Of a stretch of DNA of 64,000 bases, positions 54,447 to 64,000 are shown in pieces. The DNA comes from Brasenia schreberi. Its lineage: Eukaryota; Streptophyta; Magnoliopsida; Nymphaeales; Cabombaceae. Below the pieces are notes generated by a model. That model was not told the DNA's origin, did no database searches, and worked only from the letters and a program-made list of their open reading frames with translations. Made by a program: the position numbers and the translations under genes. Within the stretch, counting starts at the first letter, position 1. The number at the start of each line of letters is the position of its first letter. The stretch spans positions 18,470,501 to 18,534,500 of the forward strand of contig JAYKKT010000089.1 in NCBI GenBank assembly GCA_036023115.1. The letters run 5' to 3'.

Positions 54447-56344
54447 AATTCTTATATGTTTAAATCATGTGTTTTAAAAATATATGCTATACAGTTTTAA
54501 AACCTTTAAAAAGGTATTTTGAAACCCCGAAAAGTGACTTGGCCTGATGAAAGTAGGACCAAAGAAGCAAAAGAGAGCCCGGAACTGGAGCATATTTCAA
54601 GCCCAGCACATCAACTCTCGTATCAGAATCATCCCCAAAATCTCGGACATCCAAGCCCCTGTTATCAACATGTTGTTCAAACTGATCTCTAGAAGGTGAG
54701 AAGAAGAGCGGACGACAATGTTGGCGAAGACCCAACGCAAGACGGAGTACTGATGCTGTCAGGCCCCGCACAAACCGTTCGTTTCGCAATGCAATGAAAG
54801 AGTCAGAAAATCATATTTGGATCGGATCTGGACCATATATATCTAGATCCAGACCCAAACATGCATTTGGATTTGGATCCAAAGATCCAATCCAATACCC
54901 ACATCCATGGCCCACATCACCTTCTCATAAATGGAGGTGGTGCCCACAAGGAATTCACGTGAAAAGCTTGGGAAGAGAGAGAATGGGGGATAAAGTAAGA
55001 GTGAGAAAGTTGGTGGGCTTGATTTTTGTGTCAAGTTTTGGGTTAATCATGTGGGTTTAAGCCTAAGAGTGTGGGATTAAGCTTGTATGCACCTACACCT
55101 AACCTAGGGCTGCACCAACATGCTGCAACTAGGTCTATGGATCAAGGCCAAGGGGATGCTGCTAAAACCTAGCCCTAAGCTAACCCACCCCGCCTAGCCA
55201 TTCCCCCCTAAACCTAACCCAATCCTAGCCACCCTCACCCAAAACCACCTTAAACCATACCTAGCCGACCTCACCTAGCTTACCCCACCTAACTAGACCA
55301 CCTAGACCCTAGCTAGACTAAACCTAATCCTACCTTAACCCACCTAATTAGACCCTAATCCTAAAATCCCAGCCACCCTAACCGACCTACCCTAAACCAC
55401 TTTACCACCCTTCCTAGCCGACCTACCCAAACCACCCCACCACCAGCCCACAACATCCTAAATATCTACCCCAACGGACCCCACCCCATGCCTATAAAAA
55501 CCCCCCTCTTGGGGCGGGTTTTGCATCTACCTTGGGCAGCTCTCTCAGCCCTCTCTCTCCTCTCTCACCTGCCCTCTCTCTCACCCATTTCACTCCCTTA
55601 CCCCCACCAGCTGCACCACCATCCACCGTCGCTCCACCCGGCTCCACTTCCACTCGGTTGTCACCTGCATTTCCACTCTCCTGCCACCTCCTTCCACCAC
55701 CTCCGGCCACCACCACAGCCACCACCTCTAGTTAGTACCCCACCTCTGCCCTATCTAACTTCTCTTCCTTTCCCCCTCTTACCCCTAGCCACACCGTCCA
55801 TCACCCGCCACGGCTGCACCCTAGACATCTCCCTTACACCCGGTTACCTTCACACCCTACACCACCACCTTCCCTCAGCCACCCATCTCAGCCCCTAGCT
55901 AAGCCTTCTCCCTCAACCTGCCACCACCTAGCTAACACCCGAACCTACCCCAACTCGTTCAACATCCTCATTTGCTGCAAATATCACCCGGCCTTCACCA
56001 AGGCACCCACTCGGCTAAGACCCTACTTGGCGTCCATACGCACCAAAGGAGCTCCCCTTCGACTGTCCAAGGCGACTCACTAGGCCAAAGCCAAGCAAGT
56101 CACACCCGGACCAGCTATACGTAAGTGCCTAACTCGGTCCTTGTTATGAACTTGCTTATGCTTAATTAAATTTGATACGGGGTTGTAATAATGGAGCATT
56201 GTCTGCCCCCGCTTGTAATAATGTGGTTTGGCACACCCACACACACGTGCGCTTGAGCCTATTCTGCTCTTAGCTGTACACGATTATAGCACACACACGG
56301 GCCTAATCAGCCCTTAAGATATAGTTATACCTATATGTTTTAAG

Positions 56345-56700
56345 TTGCGTGGGTTTTCACTAAGTTGTGTGTGTTGTCTTTCAATTTTCGCACTCACACA
56401 CATTAAGCTTTCGCTCTTATTCCCAAGACCCTAGTAAGGGCCGTATTGCAATTTCCCTTGGGTGTTTTAATTAAAGTTGTGTGCGTGGTCTTTCAATTTC
56501 CACACTCACACACATTGAGCTTTCGCTCTTACTCCCAAGACCTTAGTAAAGGCCTTATTGCAATTTCGTTTTGGGTGTTTAAATTCAAGTTGTGTGCATA
56601 GCATTTCAAATCTACACTCACACACATTGAGCTTTCGCTCTTACTCCCAAGACCTTAGTCAAGGCCTATTGCAATTATATTTGGGTTTCATTACAAGTCG
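56345..56700 (+). repeat. 110-bp hairpin units (three copies)
   Basis: Cores AAGCTTTCGCTC or GAGCTTTCGCTC lie near 56405, 56517 and 56627. Second stems are CCCT-AGTA-AGGG, CCTT-AGTA-AAGG and CCTT-AGTC-AAGG. Confidence 0.8.
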
Positions 56701-57243
56701 TGTGAGTTGTCTTTCAATATACACACAACACCCACGCACACGTTGGCGACCCTCGGGCCCATATATATTATAAGTATTTCGCTTTGGCTATGTCTTTAAG
56801 ATTTGGGTTTTAAGGTTCAGTTGTGTGCGTAGTCTTTCCATTTATACACAGCACACACTTGCACAATTGAGCCTTTCCGCTCTTAAGATATAGCCATATT
56901 TCCCTTTTTGCAATTTACATTAAGTCATTTCCCTTCCGTATTGTCTTTCAATTTGGGTTTTCCCTTTGGAGTTGTGTGAGTTTGCATTGCATATACGCCA
57001 TACCACGAGTTAGGACGCATATTGCATCAAAGCAAGCCCCACACTCCCGCTCAAAAAAATCGCCCAACTTAGGTCACTTATGCACACACCTAGTTGGCCC
57101 TAAAAGATTAAAAAGAAAGACATAGGCACGCAAATCCCACGTGTAATAAAATTTGCAATCGTACATACAAAAGCCCAAACACTTAGGGTATTTTTCGAAG
57201 AGGTTTACATTTTAAAAGACTTTGCCAAGCATACAGACTGACC

Positions 57244-57363
57244 CTTGTGCATCGGTGCAAGAAGGTCTGCGACGAAAAGAGCTCACTTGCTCACAGTCAC
57301 CCCGATAGAAGTCAGATTTCAAAAACTTTCTTCCCTAGCATAAGTAAGCTAGCTGGCACGCCC
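57244..57363 (+). other. Structured U5 module
   Basis: CTTGTGCATCGGTGCAAG is at 57244-57261. The partly decayed inverted repeat (57334-57353) is followed directly by TGGCACGCCC (57354-57363). Confidence 0.5.
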
Positions 57364-57445
57364 TTTTTGCTAAAATATGACTTAGACACACGAAAAGGTT
57401 CACTTCGGGCCTAAGAACCAAAAATGAGGATTTTTCGTGTCTACA

Positions 57446-57900
57446 ATGGCGTTTCGAAACAGACGGTTTGTGCGGGGCCTGACTGCATCAGTACTCCGTC
57501 TTGCGTTGGGTCTTCGCCAACATTGTCGTCCGCTCTTCTTCTCACCTTCCAGAGATCGTTTTGAACAAATTCTTGATATCAGGGGCTTGGATGTCCGAGA
57601 ATCTGGGGATGATTCTGATACGAGAGTTGATGTGGCGGGCTTGAAATATGCTTTGGGTCCGGGCTCTCTTTCGCTTCTTCGGTCCTGCTTTCATCAAGCC
57701 AAGTTGCTTTTTGGGGTTTCAAAACACCTTTTTAAGGTTTTAAAACTGTATGTATGTATTTTTAAAACATATATGGTTTCAACATATATACAGGGTTGTC
57801 TGGAAGGCTCCTGGGTTTCCAGACTCAAAATAGTCCTTCGGGGCTGCTTTTGCAAAACCAGGTATGTTTGAGAAAATCGTGAGATTTTGGGGTGTTTACA
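57446..57900 (-). mobile_element. LTR E, right portion
   Basis: It resumes E at ATGGCGTTTCG and runs to GGTGTTTACA (57891-57900). Since no polypurine tract follows, this end is either the outer end of a 5' LTR or one end of a solo LTR. The next bases belong to LTR F. Confidence 0.85.
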
Positions 57901-58105
57901 CATGCGTGTGTGAGTGTATAAAATTAAAGACAAACTCACGCAGCTCTTACTAGAGTCTTAGGAGTAAGAGTGAAGGCTCAATGGTGCACGTGGGTGCTTG
58001 TGTACGAGTAAGAGCTAAGGCTCAAGTGCTCGTGTGTGCTTCGTGTTGCAAACCAAGTTATTACAATCGAGGGGAGACAAGGCTCCGTTAATATTACCCT
58101 GTATC
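57901..58105 (-). mobile_element. Fragment of LTR F
   Basis: Minus-orientation LTR middle: GAGC/GCTC-type cores near 57966 and 58007, then AAGTTATTACAATCGAGGGGAGACAAG-like sequence ending CCTGTATC, where other LTRs continue with AAATTTAA. It is cut on the left by E and on the right by G, so both sit in F. GTATC would be the target duplication of G. Confidence 0.75.
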
Positions 58106-60307
58106 TGTAGACATGAAAATTCTCATTTCAAAGTTTATGAAACAAACTTGAAATGAAACTTTCCACCCCTACGCTTGCGCGAGCGTGCCAGCTAGTTCAA
58201 AACTAGCAAATGTTTGTAAGACTTCTAAGCGATTGTGTGCAAGCGGGATCTTTTCACTCACACCTTCTTGAGCCGATGCTCAAGGGTCAGTGTTGAGCGC
58301 TTAGGAATTTCATTTTACAGCAAACATGATTCCCTTTTACATAAACAAGTGTCTTTGAAAAATTTGTTGAATCTTGTGCACTCGGATTCAATACTTGGAA
58401 AAACACAAGTTGCTGAAAACAGAGAATTCTGTTTTCAGAGCTATTTTCTAGGGGAGTTTTCAAGGCGTTACAGACTTCCAAAAATTATCAAAAGTTTACC
58501 AGACAAAGCTGGTAGTGTGGAGAGACTGTAGCCTTTTTCAAATCTGCATTTGGAGCAGTATTGAATCAGAAACAAATAATCTACTCAGACCACCTCACTG
58601 ACTCGGAACAGCTCTGTTTCAGAAATACAGAAACTCAAAGATGAGTCTGTATCTCTCTGCTCAGAACTCCGATTTTAATGATTTTGATATTGCTGGAAAG
58701 CTATGGATGTTAGCTTTCCAATGCATCAAAAATCAACCAATTTGGACTCCTGTGGACAGAGATATGGGACTTTTACCCAACCTCTATTTCAGAAAATCCG
58801 ACTGTGCAAACAGTGGTGCAGAAATCTGGTCTTTCTTAATATGCTTTTATTACGTGGCTGAGCGGCCCTAAAATCTTGCCAATTTTATACAGAGTGTCCC
58901 AATGTGTGTGGAATCAGTGTGCCAAATTTCAAGACAATCGGAGTAAGCATCACAAAATTAAAATTACAGAAACAGACATATGCAGAGATGCTGAAATCCG
59001 GTTTTCTGTTTTATAAATGTAATGATGCATAACCCACCCGAAATTAAAATGCAACAACCCTTAAAGCAAATTTGCTGGAATATAAATGAATGGGAAGTAC
59101 TTTATAGCTTAGACATAGAGGGGGTTAGAAGTATAGAGGGTATATAGCATATAGGAAGGGAGAAGCATTAAAGCAAACACTTGGCGTGCATATGGGTGTA
59201 TAGTGTTTCATCCACGAAATTGAAATGGCAGCAAAGCTAAATTATTACAACTCGGGGGGAGATGAAACTCCATTAATACAACCCCATTTAATGAATTGAA
59301 TGGAAGGGAATGAAACTTAGATTAAGTAAGAAAGGTCTTACACGAGTTTTGGATGCGAAGGACCGGATTTCAATGATGAAGCCGGTCTTCCTCTTGATGG
59401 CCTTCCTTCTTAACTCCTACAAGCTCTCACCTAGCTTCCCCTTCACTAGAAAACGTCCCCCCTTTGCTGAAATTTTCTGCACCTAGTCTAGCACACACCA
59501 CCCAAGGTCTCTCTCTTCTCTCCCTTCTCTCTCTTCTCTCTCTTCTCCAAGTTATGCAAGTTATGGAACCCCCCCCCCTCTTGGGCCTTTTTATAGGCCA
59601 AGGGGGGCTGGTTCTAGTGGCTTCTTGTGGGGCGGGTTGGAGCTTTAGCTTGGTGGATTTGATCCGCTCCAAACCGGCTTCTTGTAGTTCTTCATTGAGT
59701 CGATTCGGACCAGCCCGTATGGGCTGGTATAGGTGCCATGGCTTGGTGTAGCCCTAGAGCATGCGGTTGGTTTTAAACAACCTTACAATGTGCAACATGT
59801 TTTGTTTGGGCTGATTTCTTTAAACTTCGACCCACTTGAATTCGCTTCTTTCTTTGATTCGGCTCCCACCTCTTGTTTTTGAGCTACACTTGAAATCTTC
59901 TAGAATTGAATGAGCTTGTGACCATGGCCTCGAGTCTTGGTTCCAAGTTGGCCCCATCGGACAAATTTGGATTTGATCGGTCTTGACCTTCCATTTGGAT
60001 AAGTTGTTGAATTTGAACTTGATATGCTTCAATCTTCTCCACTTTTGGGAATCAATCTGATTTAACTTGATCCGTATCTTGATACACTTTATCTTCTTTC
60101 CGAGAATCGAGGCCTGGATTGGGTCTCCGCCTGCTTCGAAACTCATGGGCTATTTGGATTTAAAACCTTTATTTTGAAATAATCTCCCAAAAGGTCTAAA
60201 CTTTAAAATTTGGGGATTTTGAATTTAAAGGTTCATAAAGGCTTTAAATTGGCCTTCAAAATTTAGGAGTTTTTGAAAATACTTGAAAAAAATTTCGGGT
60301 GTTTACA
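58106..60307 (-). mobile_element. 3' LTR of element G, 2202 bp
   Basis: It starts TGTAGACATGAAAA and ends GGGTGTTTACA (60307) before GATGCCCC. It is much diverged from the A, D and E LTRs. It keeps the U5 module (58181-58284), an ACTCGGGGGGAGATG segment (about 59250), a GA-rich leader (59508-59550), a TATA-like box (59588-59594) and the C-run. The 110-bp units are absent. Unlike the others it holds a 0.7-kb AT-balanced segment (58290-59000) with a TGGAAAGCT/AGCTTTCCA inverted repeat (58694-58702 and 58712-58720). No gene seen. Confidence 0.9.
58181..58284 (-). other. Structured U5 module of G with paired substitutions
   Basis: GAGCGTGCCA (58181-58190, one change from the A decamer) abuts GCTAGTT-CAA-AACTAGC (58191-58207). 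In element sense 58267-58284 reads CTTGAGC-ATCG-GCTCAAG, a perfect 7-bp stem. Relative to A, C-G becomes A-T and the G-T wobble becomes G-C, while the ATCG loop is unchanged. Confidence 0.65.
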
Positions 60308-61485
60308 GATGCCCCTCTTTGGCATTAATCCAACTATGTTTGGATAATGTCAAAGAAGAAAACACCCTTTTACTCTTCTTTCCGAACCTTTCTCAAGAGC
60401 ATGGATCATCTGAGTGCCTAACTTTTAAAAATAAGTAAGAGGGGATTTAGAGCCAAAGGGGACTCAATCTGCTATGACCTTGGTCCTAATATCGATCATG
60501 TACTCAATGGTTTCGAAATGCATGCATGGGCATGTATGAAGGGTGTGAGTGATATGCACACGATAATTCTTTTAGAGACTCTTAACATGCAAGGATCGAA
60601 CTTGGGAGGTTTGTGAAGGTCGACTGCCCCAAGTGATCGTGGCCCTTATGTGGCTTGATGTTTTCGGGTTTTCACAACTTTCCAAAAGAAAGGGGAAATC
60701 CTTTTTTACTTCAATCACAAGGATTTTCAGCTTCTTGTATTTCCCTTTACTCGGGTCATAATACCTACTACTTGGTAGAGATTTTTATAGGAAAACTAGG
60801 AAACATTGCAAAACTCTCCTACTTACACAACAAAGTCTAATTCTCAAACAAAATAAGATTCAAATGAATAAATCCTATTCCTACTTTAGAATTTTCCTAG
60901 ATAAAACCTTTCTCCACTAGGATAAGTCATAGGGATAGGAAAAGAATTACCACGGTCCCTTCTGAAGCGTCCCGTGGTTTAAGGCCAAGAAGAGGAAAAT
61001 TTGCTCCTTTTGAGCTTTTGGCAAAATTTTTTTTTTTCTTTTTTTTCATAGAGGGCCTCCCTTTTTCTTTTTGGAGGATTTTGCTTTTTCCTCTTTCTTT
61101 TCAATCAAAGCACTCTTTTCTGCTTTGCTTTTCTTTTTCTTTTGAAGATAAAATTTTGGAGGGATATCCTCTTTTCTATTTTGCCAAATTTTCCTTTTTG
61201 GGAAGGAGAAGCGAAATGGGGAGAGACTTATCCCAATGGTTTACTCGATTCATCTAAGAACACCCTATTTTGAAATAGCATATACCATTTGGAAATATTT
61301 TGCTGTTTTGAACAAGGCTCGATTTTGTAAGATGGGGACTTTTGAAATATAGCCCATAAATTTTGAAAACTCTACCTTTCATAAGATCCTATTTCCCTTG
61401 TTTAGGGTCACACGATCCACCTTGATCCTTCTTCAAGAAGTTCAAAGGAGATCCCATTCAAAATATTTTCAAAAGAGAGTAGCCC
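60308..61485 (-). other. Polypurine tract and 3' noncoding region of G
   Basis: The tract CCAAAGAGGGGCATC (60308-60322) adjoins the LTR. The region keeps the ACCACGG (60949-60955) and CCGTGGT (60972-60978) hairpin and the pyrimidine-rich TTTTCATAGAGGG stretch despite wide divergence elsewhere. No gene seen. Confidence 0.78.
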
Positions 61486-64000
61486 CTATACATGATATCT
61501 TTTCAAATGTTGAGCATTTATAGGGTCTACCAAGTTCCTACCGTCAACATCAACCAACCAGTAAGCATTGTTAGTGGTGGTTCCACGCACAACATAAGGA
61601 CCATCCCACTTGGGCCGCCACTTTCCAAGGGGGTGTGGGCCTCGGTGGTGAATGGTTTTTAGCACTAGGTCTCCCACTTTGAAGTGGCGGGCCTTCATGT
61701 GCTTCTTGTAGTGTCGGGCTACCCTTTGCCTATATGCATGTGCATGATCCATAGCAAGTAGCCTCTTTTCATCCAACAAGTCAAGTTCGACCATTCTAGT
61801 ATGTTGTAGGGTTTCTAATGGAATATCTAATGCAAGTGATGTATGAAATGAATGAAGCTTGGTATGAATGGGGAGTATGGCACTCGTGCCATAGACCAAC
61901 TCGAATGGGGTGGTATTTGTTGGGGTTCGAATGGAAGTTCTATAAGCCCACAAGGCTTCGTCGAGCTTCTCATGCCATGTCCTACCTTTTTCTATGGTTT
62001 TCTCAATGATGCTTATGAGGGTTTTGTTTGTGGCTTCGGCTTGGCCGTTGCCTTGAGGAGTAGTAGGGCGATGAAAAGTGTTGAGTCATGCCATATGTGA
62101 CACACAATTTTTCCATCTTCTCATTCTTGAATGGGGTGCCATTATCGGACACTAGGTCTTTTGGTACTCCAAATCGGGCCAAGATATTTCTCTTAATGAA
62201 TGCCACTACATGTTGTCCTTGGACATTGGCCAAGGATGTAGCTTCAACCCATTTAGAGAAATATTCGGTGGCCGCTAGGATGAACCTATGTCCATTGGAT
62301 GCATTGGGGATATGGGTCCTACGATGTCGAACGCCCACATGGCAAAAGGCCAAGGGCTCACGATGGAATGCAAAGTGGATGATGGGGTGTGAATGATATG
62401 CCCATGTATTTGACATTGATGACATTTCCTAACATGATCATGGCAATCTTGTCTTAGGGTGGACCAAAAATACCCAGCTCTAAGTATCTTCATGGCCATC
62501 ATATTTGCATTAACATGGCCTCCACACTCTCCATCGTGGAACTCGTGCATTATGGTCCTAGCCTCTTCAAGGTCTACACATCGCAACAAGATGCCCGTAA
62601 AACTTTTCTTATAAAGCACCCCTCCCAACATTACATACCGGGTTGAAATTTTTCTAATAAAAGCTTGATCTTTTGAAGAAGCATACTCGGGAAATCCTCC
62701 GTTTTCTAAAAAGTTTTTAATGTCATAAAACCAAGGTTTATCATTTGGATTTTGGTCGTTTTGGCAAATCTCTAAATCGTGCGTGGATGGAACGGGTGAG
62801 TGCCATATCTCTAGGGATCGGGTTCCCAAAGTGGGATCGACCCTTAAAGCGGATCCTAAGGAGGAGAGGGCATCCGCTATGGTGTTATCCTCTCTCCCTA
62901 TGTGAGTGAGTGTGCATGATTTGAAAGAGTCGACCAACTTGGTGGCCAACTCATGATACGGAATGAGTTTTTCATGTTTGACTTGCCAAACTTTTAAAAC
63001 TTGGTTCACAACCAGTAAAGAGTCTCCAAAGACTTCAATGCAAGCTGCCCCTAGATTTTTCAAGACTTTTAGGCCTTGTATGAGAGCCTCATATTCAGCC
63101 ACATTATTTGAACACTCAAAATCTAAACGAATTGCAATGGGTATTTCTCCCTTTTCGGGGGATATGAGAATGACTCCAACACCTGCCCCTTGTTGGTTAC
63201 GTGCCCCATCAAAGTACATTTTCCATACTTGGTTTTCATTAAAACAGTTTGCTAAAACATGGTTTTGAAAATCGTTTGCAAATATGCCTTCATCGGGCAT
63301 CTCATCAAGTATGGGATATGTTTCTTCCAAGGGGAACTCGGCCATATGATCGGCTAGGGCTTGCCCCTTAATGGAGGTTTGGTGGTGATATTTCAAGTCA
63401 TATTCCATTAAGAGGAGTTGCCATTTACCAAGCCTACCCGTTAGGATAGGTTTTTCAAACAAGTGCTTGATCAGATCAAGCTTAGACACTATCCATATCT
63501 CATGATCTAGGAAGTAATGTCTAAACTTTTGGCAAGCCCATACTAATGCCAAGCACGTTTTCTCCATGGCTTGATAATTTCTTTCATATGCCAAGAGAGT
63601 TTTCGAAATATAGTAAATGGCACACTCTTTGTGGCCATCATCCTCATATTGGGCTAATAAAGCACCCAATGCATTCGTATGTATGGAAATGTAAAGAAGT
63701 AAAGGTTTTCCTTGCTTTGGAGGTTTCAAAATTGGAGGATTCACCAAATAAGTTTTCAATCTTTCGAAAGCTTTTTGACAATCCTCGTCCCACAAAAATT
63801 TTACCCCTTTTCGCAAAAGTTTATTGAAAGGTTCGCATCTTGTTGCTAAATTTGAAATGAACCTCCTAATGGCTTGGAGGCGACCTTGGAGGCTTCGGAT
63901 TTGGGTCAAATTGGATGGTGGAGGCATATCTATGATGGCTCGGCACTTAGAGGGGTCTACTTCAATACCCCTTTGGCTCACCATAAAGCCCAAAAGCTTA
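61486..64000 (-). pseudogene. pol: pol of G, 3' part, frameshifted, continues past window
   Basis: From the right edge: end of reverse transcriptase (KLLGFMVSQRGIEVDPSK), degenerate gypsy RNase H (SIHTNALGALLAQ), archaeal-type RNase H (MYFDGARNQQG, EYEAL, GDSLLV, ADALSSLG), integrase zinc finger (HEFHDGECGGHVN, CHQC), core AFDIVGPI, SDNGTPF and the QAEATNK equivalent, ending HLKRYHV at 61486. The frame changes near 62310 (one base missing) and near 62058 (one extra base in a GAGGAGTAG run). The YVDD motif and everything upstream are outside the window. Confidence 0.9.

Larger units (their letters stand above)
54447..57445 (+). mobile_element. Plus-strand LTR inside E, first ~115 bp missing
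   Basis: Same family as E. It ends in GTGTCTACA (57445) and has TATAAAAA (55493-55500), a CCTA-rich block (about 55140-55440), three hairpin units (56345-56700) and the U5 module (57244-57363). It lacks TGTAAACAC and the next ~105 bp. There is no interior and no second LTR, so it resembles a solo LTR with a rearranged left edge. Confidence 0.85.

Noticed and set aside
58641..58871. Possible captured host exon (76-codon frame) in the G LTR
   Set aside because: No recognisable domain, no splice context and no supporting copy in the window. Kept only as an unusual LTR segment.

Overview
The window is plant nuclear DNA made entirely of nested Ty3/gypsy LTR retrotransposons. I found no host gene, no tRNA or rRNA gene and nothing bacterial. 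The coding remnants (Gag, retropepsin, reverse transcriptase, a degenerate gypsy-type RNase H, a second 'archaeal-type' RNase H, integrase without a chromodomain) have the order and motifs of the plant Tat clade (Retand/Ogre-like). LTRs are very long (2.2-3.3 kb), begin TGTAAACAC and end TCTACA in element sense. This suggests a seed plant with a large repeat-rich genome. The species cannot be named from the sequence.

Layout, left to right. (1) 1-12556: element A, minus strand, with 3' LTR (cut by the window edge), pol, gag-pro and 5' LTR. (2) 12557-14705: the right part of a plus-strand LTR (H), into which A appears to have inserted. (3) 14706-32798: a composite minus-strand array LTR - gag/pro-only interior (B) - shared middle LTR - full interior (C) - LTR. 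(4) 32799-52511: element D, minus strand, from a related family. Its left LTR is interrupted by the B/C array. Its reverse transcriptase gene is interrupted at 39460-44828 by a plus-strand LTR plus truncated-LTR insertion flanked by a perfect AGTAC target duplication. Its gag carries an internal 0.85-kb tandem duplication. (5) 52512-57900: a minus-strand LTR (E) split by a 5'-truncated plus-strand LTR of the same family (54447-57445). (6) 57901-58105: a scrap of another LTR (F). (7) 58106-64000: element G, a more diverged Tat-clade element whose left LTR and 3' pol half lie in the window.

Truncated LTRs at each junction give an insertion order: F is oldest, E is in F, D is in E, the B/C array is in D, H is in the B left LTR and A is in H. 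G is separately in F. All pol copies and most gag copies are broken by nonsense codons (many are C-to-T or G-to-A changes) and indels. The only long intact frame is gag of B (17084-18742). All elements look immobile on their own.

The most interesting content is noncoding. The LTRs carry conserved, apparently structured modules whose stems show paired substitutions between copies: a U5 hairpin abutting a decamer identical to the start of the primer-binding site, a second U5 hairpin with an ATCG loop, a 110-bp tandem repeat that encodes two small hairpins per unit and varies from 1 to 5 units, an array of CTCGGCC/GGCCGAG hairpins in the D family, telomere-like TAGG-rich U3 blocks, and a hairpin between pol and the polypurine tract. 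These are inferences from reading by eye and need folding and covariation tests.
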